A stretch of 64,000 bases of DNA from an uncultured Gammaproteobacteria bacterium (GTDB taxonomy: Bacteria > Pseudomonadota > Gammaproteobacteria > Pseudomonadales > Pseudohongiellaceae), in the NCBI GenBank assembly GCA_913060695.1, contig CAJXUA010000018.1:1-64000 (forward strand), given 5' to 3'. This document shows, in pieces, positions 36,557 to 45,765 of this stretch. A program made the translations under genes and the position numbers. How positions within the stretch are numbered: the stretch's first letter is position 1; each line of letters begins with the position of its first letter. The notes beneath the pieces are model-generated. The model did no database searches. It saw nothing but the letters and a program-made list of their open reading frames with translations, and was not told where the DNA came from.

Positions 36557-38842
36557 ATGCATTCCATACAGGGAAATTCACAATCACAACAGGACCCACA
36601 GGCCTTAGGCCATAGTCACTATCTCAGCGCCGGCGGCGTTAGGGTGCAGCGCAGCACGATGGCGTTGACATACGGCAGTGCCATCGCCCAGCTGCGCGAT
36701 CGCCTCGATAAAGAGCGCGGTGTGCTGCTTAGCTCGTCCTTCGAGTTTCCTGGGCGTTATAACCGTTGGGATGTCGGCTTTGTGAACCCGCCCATTGCGA
36801 TCACCGCGAGGGGGCGGACAATGGAGATCGAGGCGCTCAATGCGCGAGGACGGATATTATTGCCAGAGCTGGCGCGAGCGATTGTTGCGGAGCCCTCTAT
36901 TGCAAAGAGAGAGCTAGGGGAGCACTGCCTGTCCCTCGAGCTATACGCTGACCGTGCCGATCTAGAGGAAGAGCAGCGCAGTCGCCAACCGAGTGTGTTC
37001 TCGGTACTGCGTGCCATCACCCAGCATTTCTTCAGCGACAAAGACGTTCACCTTGGGCTCTACGGCGCCTTCGCCTATGACCTGACTTTCCAGTTCGAGG
37101 CGGTGCAGCAGCGCCAGCAGCGCGATCCGACAACACGAGACCTCGTGCTCTATCTCCCCGATGAAATCATCAAGGTGGATCATCATGCCGGAGTGGCCAG
37201 GTGTCATAGTTACGAGTTCGTCTGTCGCCGCAGCGATCAGGCCGATAGCGAAACCCCAGGTGAGACTACCGGTGGCTTGCGGCGTCGCGGCAGTTCCAAT
37301 CCGTTCGTGCGCGGGGCTTTGACCGCAGCTCACTGTGATCACGGCAGTGGTGAGTACGCCGCCATAGTGCGCAAGGCGAAGGAGTATTTTCGGCGCGGGG
37401 ATCTGTTCGAGGTGGTGCCCGGACAGGTTTTTCATGAGCCCTGCAAGGACAGCCCAGCACAGATATTCACGCGCTTACAGCAGCGCAATCCTGCTCCTTA
37501 CGGCACCCTGATGAACTTAGGCGAGCAGGAGTATTTGCTAGCCGCATCGCCGGAGATGTATGTGCGTGTGCAGGGGCGCCGCGTCGAGACCTGTCCTATC
37601 TCTGGCACCATTGCCAGGGGCGAGGATGCGATAGCAGACGCGCGGCAGATCAAGGAGCTGCTCAATTCCCAGAAGGACGAGGCAGAGCTGTCGATGTGCA
37701 CGGATGTGGATCGCAACGACAAGAGTCGTGTCTGTGTGCCCGGCTCTGTGCGTGTCATTGGGCGGCGCCAAATAGAGATGTACGCGAGGCTGATTCACAC
37801 CGTAGATCATGTAGAGGGAGAACTGTCACCCGGGTACGATGCATTGGATGCCTTCCTAACTCATACATGGGCGGTGACGGTAACGGGTGCGCCCAAGCAG
37901 TCGGCGATCCAGTTCATCGAGGATCACGAGAAGTCGCCGCGCCTGTGGTACGGCGGCGCCATCGGCTGCATCGGTTTCAATGGCGATCTCAACACCGGGC
38001 TGACACTGCGCGCGGCAAGAATCAAAGACGGCATGGCACAGGTGCGTGTGGGGGCTACGCTATTGATGGATTCTGACCCGGAGGCTGAGGAGGCCGAGAC
38101 GCGCCTCAAGGCTAGTGCCATGCTGTCGGCTATACGTGCGGAGCCTCTGCCCGAGAAGCGAGCATTAAGTCCCATCGTTAGTGTTAGCGGGGCTCCACTG
38201 CGGGTGCTCATGGTCGACCACCATGACTCCTTCGTACACAATCTCGGCAGCTATTTTCGCGAGCATGGCCTTCAATTACAAACACTGAGGCCAGAGTTAG
38301 CGCGGGCTAGGCTGCAGCGCGGCGAAGTCTACGACTTGGTGGTTCTCTCGCCCGGGCCGGGGCGGCCGCAGGATGTGGCTATGGCGCAGACACTGGCACT
38401 GTGTGCAGCGCGTGAGATACCCGTGTTCGGGGTCTGCCTCGGCTTGCAGGGCATCGTCGAGTTCTGTGGCGGTAGTCTGGCGATGCTAGCCGAGCCTATG
38501 CACGGTAAACCCTCTAGCATTACGAACGATGGCGGCGTGTTGTTCAAGGGCTTGCCCCAGAGGATCATTGTGGGGCGCTATCATTCGCTGCACGTCGATT
38601 CCCTACCGGATTGCCTGCGAGCAACTGCCCGGACAGACGATGGAGTGGTGATGGCGATCGAGCATCGCAGCTTGCCCCTTCTGGCCGTCCAGTTTCATCC
38701 CGAGTCGATCATGAGCTTGGAGGAAAATAGCGGACGGGCCTTGGTGGCCAATGTTGTACAATACGCTCTCGAGATCGCGCAGCAACGCGCGTCAACTGCA
38801 CAGGAAACTCAAGACAATGTCCCAAACTACGCACAATCCTGA
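36557..38842 (+). CDS. trpE(G): Anthranilate synthase, fused TrpE-TrpG
   Basis: A 761-residue fusion of both anthranilate synthase subunits, which makes anthranilate from chorismate and glutamine. The TrpE part (about 1-525) contains the chorismate-site segments LFEVVPGQVF, YLLAASPEMYVRV, CPISGTIARG, LSMCTDVDRNDKSRVC, TVTGAPKQSAIQFIE and RLWYGGAIGCIGF. The TrpG amidotransferase part (about 555-750) has the Cys nucleophile in VFGVCLGLQG and the His/Glu pair in VQFHPESIMSL. This fusion is best known from alphaproteobacteria such as Rhizobium and Azospirillum. ATG 36557 follows GAGGG. The 3' end overlaps hslO by 26 bp. Confidence 0.93.
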   Translation: MHSIQGNSQSQQDPQALGHSHYLSAGGVRVQRSTMALTYGSAIAQLRDRLDKERGVLLSSSFEFPGRYNRWDVGFVNPPIAITARGRTMEIEALNARGRILLPELARAIVAEPSIAKRELGEHCLSLELYADRADLEEEQRSRQPSVFSVLRAITQHFFSDKDVHLGLYGAFAYDLTFQFEAVQQRQQRDPTTRDLVLYLPDEIIKVDHHAGVARCHSYEFVCRRSDQADSETPGETTGGLRRRGSSNPFVRGALTAAHCDHGSGEYAAIVRKAKEYFRRGDLFEVVPGQVFHEPCKDSPAQIFTRLQQRNPAPYGTLMNLGEQEYLLAASPEMYVRVQGRRVETCPISGTIARGEDAIADARQIKELLNSQKDEAELSMCTDVDRNDKSRVCVPGSVRVIGRRQIEMYARLIHTVDHVEGELSPGYDALDAFLTHTWAVTVTGAPKQSAIQFIEDHEKSPRLWYGGAIGCIGFNGDLNTGLTLRAARIKDGMAQVRVGATLLMDSDPEAEEAETRLKASAMLSAIRAEPLPEKRALSPIVSVSGAPLRVLMVDHHDSFVHNLGSYFREHGLQLQTLRPELARARLQRGEVYDLVVLSPGPGRPQDVAMAQTLALCAAREIPVFGVCLGLQGIVEFCGGSLAMLAEPMHGKPSSITNDGGVLFKGLPQRIIVGRYHSLHVDSLPDCLRATARTDDGVVMAIEHRSLPLLAVQFHPESIMSLEENSGRALVANVVQYALEIAQQRASTAQETQDNVPNYAQS

Positions 38843-39701
38843 CGCTAGCCAGCGTTTCATCTTCGAGAATGCCGATATTCGCGGCGAGATCGTGCGCCTG
38901 AATAAGACCTATCTGGATACCGTACGGGGAAAGCAGTACCCCGAGCCAGTTGGGGCACTGCTTGGGCAGTTTCTCGCCGCGAGTGCCTTGCTCTCCACCA
39001 CTATCAAGTTCGATGGGCGTCTTGTGATTCAGGCGCGCAGCGAGGGTGAGGTTAAGGTGATGATGGCCGAGTGCACCAGCGCTGGTGAGCTACGCGGCAT
39101 CGCGCGTTATGCGCAAGCTCCGACTAGTGAGCAGTTCTCCGAGTTGCTGCGCGGCGGTAATCTCGTGATTACGATCGATACGCGTAAAGGCGAGCCCTAT
39201 CAGGGCATCGTAGAGCTCGAAGGCACTAATCTTGCCGAGTGTTTGCAGGCCTATTTTTATCAGTCCGAGCAGTTGGCCAGTACCTTCTATTTTGCGGCGG
39301 ACAAGGACCACGTAGCGGGCCTGATGTTGCAGCAACTGCCGGGGCAGTTGCACAAAGACGAGGACGAGCGCAAACGTCATTGGGAGCACTTCTCAACGCT
39401 GGCGCGCACCATCACTGACGAGGAATTACTGAGCCTGCCCAACGCAGACATATTGCATCGCCTCTATCACCAGGAAGAGTTACGCGTCTTTGCGCCACGG
39501 GACTTGAAGTTCGCCTGTAGTTGCAGCCGCGAGCGCACAGCGCGCGCAATAGCCGCTCTAGGAAAAGTGGAGGTGGACGAGATTATTGCCGAGCAGGGCG
39601 GGGTGGAGATCAGCTGCGAGTTCTGTGGCACCGAGTACAACTTCGGGCCCGGTGAACTCGCGCTATTGTTTGAAGGCGCCGAGGAAGGCACCTCCCACTA
39701 A
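38817..39701 (+). CDS. hslO: Redox-regulated chaperone Hsp33
   Basis: A 294-residue Hsp33. The N-terminal substrate-binding domain (FIFENADIRGEIVRLNKTY, GQFLAASALLSTTIKFDGR) and the C-terminal zinc switch are complete: CSCS near residue 240 and CEFC near 270, the C-x-C plus C-x-x-C pattern that releases zinc on oxidation and activates the holdase. ATG 38817 has AGGAAA upstream and lies 26 bp inside the end of trpE(G), so it is probably co-transcribed with it, an unusual partnership. Confidence 0.95.
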   Translation: MSQTTHNPDASQRFIFENADIRGEIVRLNKTYLDTVRGKQYPEPVGALLGQFLAASALLSTTIKFDGRLVIQARSEGEVKVMMAECTSAGELRGIARYAQAPTSEQFSELLRGGNLVITIDTRKGEPYQGIVELEGTNLAECLQAYFYQSEQLASTFYFAADKDHVAGLMLQQLPGQLHKDEDERKRHWEHFSTLARTITDEELLSLPNADILHRLYHQEELRVFAPRDLKFACSCSRERTARAIAALGKVEVDEIIAEQGGVEISCEFCGTEYNFGPGELALLFEGAEEGTSH

Positions 39702-39704
39702 GCC

Positions 39705-40718
39705 TCAGGCGAGGCTCGTTTGATCTAGTTCTTGCGCAGACCGGGCGTGACGGTAGCTCATCCAGATTAGGAATTGCAGGCCGAATAGCAGTGATGCCCC
39801 CACTAGGTGCATGGGCTGCACGAACGCTGGCATGCCTAAGTGCCCAAGGGTAGCGCCAGAGACTATTGCAAGGCCAATCACCAATATCATGGCCACCGTG
39901 AAGCGAGTTAGCGTGTGGCCCCAGCCTACGGAGCGCACCAGCAGCGCCACTAGCCAGAGATTGGCGAACAAGACCACGGCCGAGAAACTGCGGTGCACAT
40001 AGAAGAACCAAGGCAGCGCCTCGACCCAAGAGGAGCGCTCTGCGCCTTGGGTATGGTTCAGGTAGTCCACCATCTCACGCACCTGGGTGCCCATCGTCAC
40101 CTGAATCACAGTCAGGGCCATGACGATATAAAGCCATTTCTCGAAGCGCGGGTCGATGCCAGCAATAGATTCCGCCATCATGATGCCGCGCCGGGCCCGG
40201 GCTACCGCGAATAATAATGTTCCTACAATCGCCAGTGCCATCAGCATATGCAGGGTAATCATGCCTGGCTGGAGATTAGAGGAAACTACTTTGGAGCCTA
40301 GCCAGCCCTGAAAGCCCACCATTAAGAAGGCCGCCACAGAGGCCGTAGCGATGGCCTTATCATGGCGGCGCACCGACCAGGAATAGATTGCGGTCAGCAG
40401 AATTAAGAAGCCGATGGTCACGCCAGTTAAGCGATTGAGGTATTCGATCCAGGTCTTCACTACATTGAATTCGGTCTCGGCATAGCCCAGATCTGCATAG
40501 ATTTCCTGATAGTTGGCGGGCAGTTGCGCCTCGCTTGTAGGCGGAATCCAGCTGCCGAAGCAAGTAGGCCAATCTGGGCAACCCATGCCGGCACCAGAGG
40601 CGCGCACGCTGGCTCCAACAAGAATCAGGAAGTACACCGCAAACAGGGTAATCCACGCCATGCGCCGGTAACGGGCAAGGGCGGGCGTGTCTTCGTGTGG
40701 AGTGATCATGGTGCTCAT
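39705..40718 (-). CDS. ctaA: Haem A synthase (COX15/CtaA family)
   Basis: A 337-residue inner-membrane protein with eight helices, making haem A from haem O for aa3-type cytochrome oxidase. The first periplasmic loop has GAGMGCPDWPTCFGSWIPPT, with the conserved Cys pair; other family marks are a His in ITLHMLMALAIV and a His pair in helices of the second half (YVHRSFSAVV, MHLVGASLLFG). The common EYxHR motif reads IEYLNRLTG here, with Asn for His. No other cta or cox genes are near. ATG 40718 is chosen; ATG 40709 and an extension to 40745 are alternatives. Confidence 0.87.
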   Translation of the reverse strand: MSTMITPHEDTPALARYRRMAWITLFAVYFLILVGASVRASGAGMGCPDWPTCFGSWIPPTSEAQLPANYQEIYADLGYAETEFNVVKTWIEYLNRLTGVTIGFLILLTAIYSWSVRRHDKAIATASVAAFLMVGFQGWLGSKVVSSNLQPGMITLHMLMALAIVGTLLFAVARARRGIMMAESIAGIDPRFEKWLYIVMALTVIQVTMGTQVREMVDYLNHTQGAERSSWVEALPWFFYVHRSFSAVVLFANLWLVALLVRSVGWGHTLTRFTVAMILVIGLAIVSGATLGHLGMPAFVQPMHLVGASLLFGLQFLIWMSYRHARSAQELDQTSLA

Positions 40719-40822
40719 AGAGGGGATACCTGCGCGGTGGCGCACTGTCTATTCGTTTCGCAAAGTGAGCCTGTATTGTCAGCCAATTTGCCTTTTTCTA
40801 CAACTTTAGACCGGGCTAGGAA

Positions 40823-41818
40823 CTAGTGCTTTAGAACCTGGCGCAGGCTTAGAAACAGGCGAGTAGCCGCTAGTGTCAGGCGATCCTCTGAGTAGGCCTG
40901 CATATTACCAATATAGTCGTCGTCCAGCGCGATAGTGGGCATTGGCGTGCCGCGTCGCTCGCTGCGCAGTACCTCCACTTTGATCTCGTCTGGGTAGACA
41001 AATAGGTTGAGGAGTTCGCGGCTCTCCTGCAGCCAGATGTCGACGTCGAGGCTAATCTCGTTAGGCCGAGTGCTCCGCACGGTAGAGTTCATGCGGCGCA
41101 GCGTATCGTCGAAGGGCTGATTGCGAAGCGCTCCATCCCATGTACCGTGGAGATTATCGCCGCCGCGGGTGTGGATGCCGTTGCCGCCGCGATCCCCGGT
41201 CTTAAAGAGGGTGGAAGACACCAAAGCACCGGAGTGCAGGGGCTGGTGGATATCGCCTATCAGGTGCAGTAGCCAGCATAGCGCTACGGCTTTCTCCGCA
41301 GGGGAGCTGAGTCTGTCTTGCAGTAGCTTTTGGTTGTACTCGATGGCGAGCACAATGTTGCTCACGTCGCCGGGACCCTCGACCGGCCCTTGCGCCTCAC
41401 CGTGAATGCTAGGGAAGGGCTCGGCACCAACGTAGACATTGCCCTGCTCAGCGTTGCCGCGTATCCATGCGCCGTCTATCCAATGCCAATCGGGGCGGTT
41501 ATAGCGAATCTGCGCTTCCTCATCTAGGCCTCTTGTGAGGTCTGGCCATACTCCCGCCTGGCCTAGTAGCCAGCGTGCTTTAGTCTCCTCGCTTCCTACC
41601 ATGACATTGGCAGGCATTACGTCGAGGAAGTCCTGGGTATAGCGCGGGTGCTTCTCGAGAATCTTGATGAGAGAGTCGCGCTCAGTGGGAGTCAGAGCTT
41701 CCCAGGCAACATAGACACTTAGGCGATGGGAGGTTGCGTCCCAAGCCAGCGCGGAGCTGTTGAGGCAGAGCTGCAACAGCAAGCATGTGAGAAGTGTACT
41801 TAATCTACGTAAGGTCAT
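40823..41818 (-). CDS. S1/P1 nuclease family protein, exported
   Basis: A 331-residue zinc-dependent nuclease of the S1/P1 family. The signal peptide ends in SSALA, leaving Trp as the mature N-terminus (WDATSHRLSVYVAWEAL), which is needed because this residue's amino group binds zinc. Further metal ligands are in WHWIDGAW, LLHLIGDIHQPLHSG and DNLHGTWDGA. It would degrade single-stranded RNA and DNA, or remove 3'-phosphates, in the periplasm or outside, perhaps to gain phosphate. The gene stands alone. Confidence 0.9.
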   Translation of the reverse strand: MTLRRLSTLLTCLLLQLCLNSSALAWDATSHRLSVYVAWEALTPTERDSLIKILEKHPRYTQDFLDVMPANVMVGSEETKARWLLGQAGVWPDLTRGLDEEAQIRYNRPDWHWIDGAWIRGNAEQGNVYVGAEPFPSIHGEAQGPVEGPGDVSNIVLAIEYNQKLLQDRLSSPAEKAVALCWLLHLIGDIHQPLHSGALVSSTLFKTGDRGGNGIHTRGGDNLHGTWDGALRNQPFDDTLRRMNSTVRSTRPNEISLDVDIWLQESRELLNLFVYPDEIKVEVLRSERRGTPMPTIALDDDYIGNMQAYSEDRLTLAATRLFLSLRQVLKH

Positions 41819-42122
41819 TCGTCTGGTTTATCCTGCAACATTAAGGCGCTAGACAGGGTTCGTTTAGTCCTGCGCTCATGGGATGACAACTATAGTGTGC
41901 CATCGCGATCATGAATGAATGATGAACAATTCCTCGGCATTACGAAGCGACCCCGCGACTTGGCGTGCGGTGGCGAACTCATTCCGTATTATTGTTATAG
42001 GATATATTGGCGGGCTGAGGCTTAAGTGAGCCGTACTTTAACCCGTTTGCGCTTGAGGCACTAGCCGTTCGGGGGCGCTTTCGAGGTCGTTTTGAGATGC
42101 GAGTCGCAGCGTAAGCCCTTAC
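41819..42122. other. 304-bp gap without a recognised gene
   Basis: The region between the nuclease start and the livF stop. A TATAGT/ACTATA palindrome at 41889-41896 could serve as a -10 for the nuclease gene, but no matching -35 is clear. GGCTTAAGTGAGCC (around 42022-42035) can form a 4-bp hairpin after the liv operon. I see no ORF with coding character, RNA gene or repeat. Confidence 0.4.
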
Positions 42123-42818
42123 TTACACCTCAAGCCACTCACGGCGTACGTCGTCTGCCTTGAGCAGGCTGTCCGGCGTGCCTTCGTAGACGATCTGCCC
42201 GTGGCCCATGACGTAGAGTCGATGGGAAATACGCAGCGCGATAGTCAACTTCTGTTCGACCAAAAGGATGGCGACACCGCGGCTGGCGATCTCCTGCAAT
42301 AGCTCCCCGACCTGCTCGACTACCTTCGGGGCAAGGCCCTCGGTGGGCTCGTCGATCATGATGAGTTCCGGGTCGCCCATCAGGGTGCGGCACATGCACA
42401 GCATCTGCTGTTCGCCGCCGCTGAGCACGCCCCCCGCAACGTCGGCGCGCTCGCCTAGGTTCGGGAACATGCGGAACATCTCCTCGATGCTCCAGCGCGC
42501 GCTACCTTTTCTACTCTTCATGCCTAGCAGAAGGTTCTGGCGCACCGTTAGGCCTGGGAAGATGTCGCGATTCTCTGGCACACAACCGATGCCGAGCTTG
42601 GCGATCTCGTAGCTCTTTTTGCCCGCAATCTGCTGGCCCTTGAATGTGATGGAGCCTGAGGGTTCCACCTCGCCCATTATGGTCTTCACCGTCGTTGAAC
42701 GGCCCACGCCATTACGCCCGAGTAGGCTGACGATCTCGCCTTCCCCGACTTCGAAATTGACGCCGCGCAGGATATGGCTCTTGCCATACCAGGCGTTTAG
42801 GTCTTTGACTTCAAGCAT
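42123..42818 (-). CDS. livF: Branched-chain amino acid-type ABC transporter ATPase
   Basis: A 231-residue ABC ATPase of the LivF class. Walker A reads SLLGRNGVGRSTTVKTIM, with Arg where Lys normally binds the phosphates (G-x4-GRS instead of GKS). The signature is LSGGEQQML and Walker B is PELIMIDEPTEGLAP. The Walker A Lys-to-Arg change is striking and could reduce ATP hydrolysis at this site. Sequence quality aside, the partner ATPase has a normal Lys. It overlaps livG by 8 bp as the last gene of the five-gene operon. Confidence 0.88.
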   Translation of the reverse strand: MLEVKDLNAWYGKSHILRGVNFEVGEGEIVSLLGRNGVGRSTTVKTIMGEVEPSGSITFKGQQIAGKKSYEIAKLGIGCVPENRDIFPGLTVRQNLLLGMKSRKGSARWSIEEMFRMFPNLGERADVAGGVLSGGEQQMLCMCRTLMGDPELIMIDEPTEGLAPKVVEQVGELLQEIASRGVAILLVEQKLTIALRISHRLYVMGHGQIVYEGTPDSLLKADDVRREWLEV

Positions 42819-43572
42819 CGCTGCCTCCCGGAACTACTTCGCCCAGATAGGCTTCCTGTACACGCGGGTTGCCACGGATCTTGCTAGGTATGTCCGAGGC
42901 GATGATCTCGCCATACACTAATACGGAGATACGGTCGGCCATATCGAACACGATATTCATGTCGTGCTCTACCATGATAAGGGTCTTCCCAGCGGTCACC
43001 TTGCGGATGAGGGCAACGGCATTGGTTGCCTCTGTGTGACTCATGCCTGCTACTGGCTCGTCGAGCAGAATCATCTCGGCGCCACTGGCGATCGCGATGC
43101 CTAATTCCAAAGCGCGTTGTTCGGCATAGGCGAGTTCGCCGGCGGGAAGATTGCGTCGCGCGTGCAGGCCGATCTCGTCCAATAGCGCCTCAGTCCGGTC
43201 ATTCAAAGCCTGGGCCTTGCCCAGTAGCTGCCAGAAAGAATAGCGATATCCCATGGACCATAGCAGGGCGCAGCGTACGTTCTCGAACACGCTCAACAGG
43301 GGGAATATGTTGGTTACCTGAAAGCTACGGGCAAGCCCGAGCCGAGTGATCTCAAAGGGGCTGCGGTTATGGATAGGCGTGCCCTTGAATAAGATGCTGC
43401 CGGAGCTTACGTGATAGCGCCCACTGATCAAGTGGAACAGCGTGGATTTACCTGCGCCGTTGGGGCCGATAATGGCGTGCTTCTCGCCCGGCTGAATCTC
43501 GAGATTCACATCCCTAATGATCTTGGTGTCGCCGAATTGCTTACTGAGGCCTTGTAGCTGCAGGAGACTCAT
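42811..43572 (-). CDS. livG: Branched-chain amino acid-type ABC transporter ATPase
   Basis: A 253-residue ABC ATPase of the LivG class: Walker A IIGPNGAGKSTLFHLIS, Walker B GAEMILLDEPVAGMSHTE, and the switch His in IMVEHDMNIVF. The signature motif is weakened to LAYAEQRALELG instead of LSYGEQR. The start is ATG 43572, which overlaps the livM stop as ATGA; the longer frame to 43611 lies inside livM. It should pair with LivF at the inner membrane to power LivHM. Confidence 0.9.
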   Translation of the reverse strand: MSLLQLQGLSKQFGDTKIIRDVNLEIQPGEKHAIIGPNGAGKSTLFHLISGRYHVSSGSILFKGTPIHNRSPFEITRLGLARSFQVTNIFPLLSVFENVRCALLWSMGYRYSFWQLLGKAQALNDRTEALLDEIGLHARRNLPAGELAYAEQRALELGIAIASGAEMILLDEPVAGMSHTEATNAVALIRKVTAGKTLIMVEHDMNIVFDMADRISVLVYGEIIASDIPSKIRGNPRVQEAYLGEVVPGGSDA

Positions 43573-44792
43573 TTCTGCTCTCCCGAATCGATGGCATTGG
43601 CCTGCGCCCATGCCTCGCGAAGCGCAGGCAGGGAGCGGCGCAGCGCGATGAAAGAGCCTAGGGCGATGGCGATCAACACACCCCAGCTCACTATGCCGCT
43701 GGAGTTAAAGCTAGCGCCAAGGAATACGAATTCCGCCTCGCTGCTATGGGCCATCTCCACCATCGCCACTAGACTGAGCGCAAACACCGCGCCGGGGATA
43801 GACGTCACGATATAGGGTTTGATCAATAGTCGGATCTTGCCCAAGTGCCAAGGGGTGCGATGCATCATCAGAAAGCCGGTAAGCCCATTGGGCAGGAACA
43901 TCACCGTCAGCACGAACATAATACCGAGGTAGAGCATCCACAGGGTGGTGTAATGGCTTAGGACCGAGTTCATCAAGGTGAGGACCACTGCTCCTATGAT
44001 CGGTCCGATGAAGAAGCCGAGGCCACCGATATAGGCCATCAATAAGACGTTGCCGGAGGTCACTGCGTTAAGGTTCTGCTCCGTCAGTATTTCGTAGTTC
44101 ACTGCGAACAGGCCGCCGGCGATGCCCGCGAAGAAGCCGGACATGACGAAGGAGATCAGGCGCACGCGACGCGCGCTATAGCCTATGAACTCCGCGCGTT
44201 CGGGATTGTCACGCACCGCATTGGCCATGCGCCCAGCAGGGGTCTGGGTGAATAGATACATGGCCAGTGTGGCGATAAACATCCATGCGGCAGCCAAGTA
44301 ATAGACTTGAATGTCCTGCGCAAAGTCGTAGCCGAAGAAAGTGGGACCATAGGTACGGTCGCCACTGACACCCGCCTCGCCACCAAAGAAAGACACTAGG
44401 ATCAACGACGAAGCAGCGATGAGTTCGCCGACCCCGAGCGAGATCATCGCGAACACGGTGCCTGCCTTGTGGGTGGAGAAACTGCCGATAAAAAGCGCCG
44501 CGAGTAGGCCGAACAACCCGCCGACTAAGGGAATCAGCGTGACGGAGAAGAAGTAATCGCCATCCTCTATGCCCAATAGTGCATGCACTGCCATGAACCC
44601 ACCCAGACCGAAGTAGACGGCATGGCCGAAGGAGAGCATGCCGCCTTGACCAAGAAGCATGTTGTAGCTCAGGGCGAAGACGATGGCGATGGCCATCTGA
44701 TTGAGTATCGACACTGAAAGTAGAGAGGTGAAAAACTGCGGAAGCAGCACTATCACGATCGCAAAAATAATCCACACGGCAAACTTAAACAC
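43569..44792 (-). CDS. livM: Branched-chain amino acid-type ABC transporter permease
   Basis: A 407-residue permease with the LivM core (ALSYNMLLGQGGMLSFGHAV, VRDNPERAEFIGY) and eight or more helices. Its C-terminus has an extra region of two further helices (around residues 325-395) beyond the usual end. It starts with GTG 44792, one base after the livH stop, and ends in the ATGA overlap with livG. Substrate identity rests on the binding protein and is open. Confidence 0.9.
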   Translation of the reverse strand: MFKFAVWIIFAIVIVLLPQFFTSLLSVSILNQMAIAIVFALSYNMLLGQGGMLSFGHAVYFGLGGFMAVHALLGIEDGDYFFSVTLIPLVGGLFGLLAALFIGSFSTHKAGTVFAMISLGVGELIAASSLILVSFFGGEAGVSGDRTYGPTFFGYDFAQDIQVYYLAAAWMFIATLAMYLFTQTPAGRMANAVRDNPERAEFIGYSARRVRLISFVMSGFFAGIAGGLFAVNYEILTEQNLNAVTSGNVLLMAYIGGLGFFIGPIIGAVVLTLMNSVLSHYTTLWMLYLGIMFVLTVMFLPNGLTGFLMMHRTPWHLGKIRLLIKPYIVTSIPGAVFALSLVAMVEMAHSSEAEFVFLGASFNSSGIVSWGVLIAIALGSFIALRRSLPALREAWAQANAIDSGEQK

Positions 44793-44793
44793 G

Positions 44794-45744
44794 TCAGCTC
44801 TCCCGCTTACCGAAGAGGCCTGAGGGGCGGAATATAAGCACTAGCACTAATAACAAATAGGGCAGTATAGGTGCGATCTGAGGCAGGGTAAGGCGCCAGA
44901 TGTCATTTAGAGGGTGGTCGCGTTCGAAGCTTACGCCTAGCCAATTGAGCAGGTCGGGCATGCCGAGGTCCGATGCGATGGCATAGGATTGCAGAAGCCC
45001 GATCAACAAGGAGGCCACGAGGGCGCCCGCCAGTGAGCCTAGCCCACCGATTACTACGATCACAAACACGATGCTGCCGAGCACCATCGCCATGCCCGGG
45101 AAAGTGGTGAGCACAGGGCCTGCGATTACTCCGGCCAGGCCAGCGAGACCGGTGCCGACGCCGAATACCGCCATAAAGATCAAGGGCACGTTGTGGCCGA
45201 GATTGCCTACGGTATGAGGATGCGTGATCGCCGCCTGAATGATGATGCCGATGCGAGTGCGAGTAAGCACGAAGTACAGGGCGATGAAGATGGCGATGGA
45301 GATGAAGATCATGAAGGCTTTGTATGCAGGGAAATTCTGGCCGAACAGGGTAAACAGCGGGAAGTCCAGAATGTCCGGCGAGCGATAATCCTTAGTCGCT
45401 CGGCCCCAGAAGAACTGCACCGCTTCCTCGATGAGGAAGGCGAGGCCGAAGGTGAAGATCAGCTCCGCCACGTGTCCGGATTTGTGTACGCGGCGCAGTC
45501 CATATCGCTCTACTAAAGCGCCCAACACCCCAACGAGCACGGGAGCTAGGATCAGCGCAGGCCAGAAACCGGTGTATAGGCTGATGGAATAGGCAAAATA
45601 CGCCCCCAGCATATAGAAACTGGCATGGGCGAAGTTGAGCACGCCCATCATGCTGAAGATGAGGGTGAGGCCGCTGGCAAGCATGAACAGCAGCAGGCCG
45701 GTAACGAGTCCATTGAGAGTCGCGAAAATCAGTACTTCGAACAT
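44794..45744 (-). CDS. livH: Branched-chain amino acid-type ABC transporter permease
   Basis: A 316-residue permease of the LivH class with eight hydrophobic segments. Family features include NGLVTGLLLFMLASGLTLIF, LNFAHASFYMLGAY at the start, and GGLGSLAGALVASLLIGLLQ near residue 240. It forms the channel together with LivM. The ATG at 45744 is 21 bp after the binding-protein stop. Confidence 0.9.
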   Translation of the reverse strand: MFEVLIFATLNGLVTGLLLFMLASGLTLIFSMMGVLNFAHASFYMLGAYFAYSISLYTGFWPALILAPVLVGVLGALVERYGLRRVHKSGHVAELIFTFGLAFLIEEAVQFFWGRATKDYRSPDILDFPLFTLFGQNFPAYKAFMIFISIAIFIALYFVLTRTRIGIIIQAAITHPHTVGNLGHNVPLIFMAVFGVGTGLAGLAGVIAGPVLTTFPGMAMVLGSIVFVIVVIGGLGSLAGALVASLLIGLLQSYAIASDLGMPDLLNWLGVSFERDHPLNDIWRLTLPQIAPILPYLLLVLVLIFRPSGLFGKRES

Positions 45745-45765
45745 TGTGTGGGCAGAACTCGCTGG

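Noticed and set aside
36962-37435. Antisense ORF of 157 codons within trpE(G)
   Set aside because: It is a mirror of the third-position GC bias of trpE(G) and has no start signal or family resemblance.
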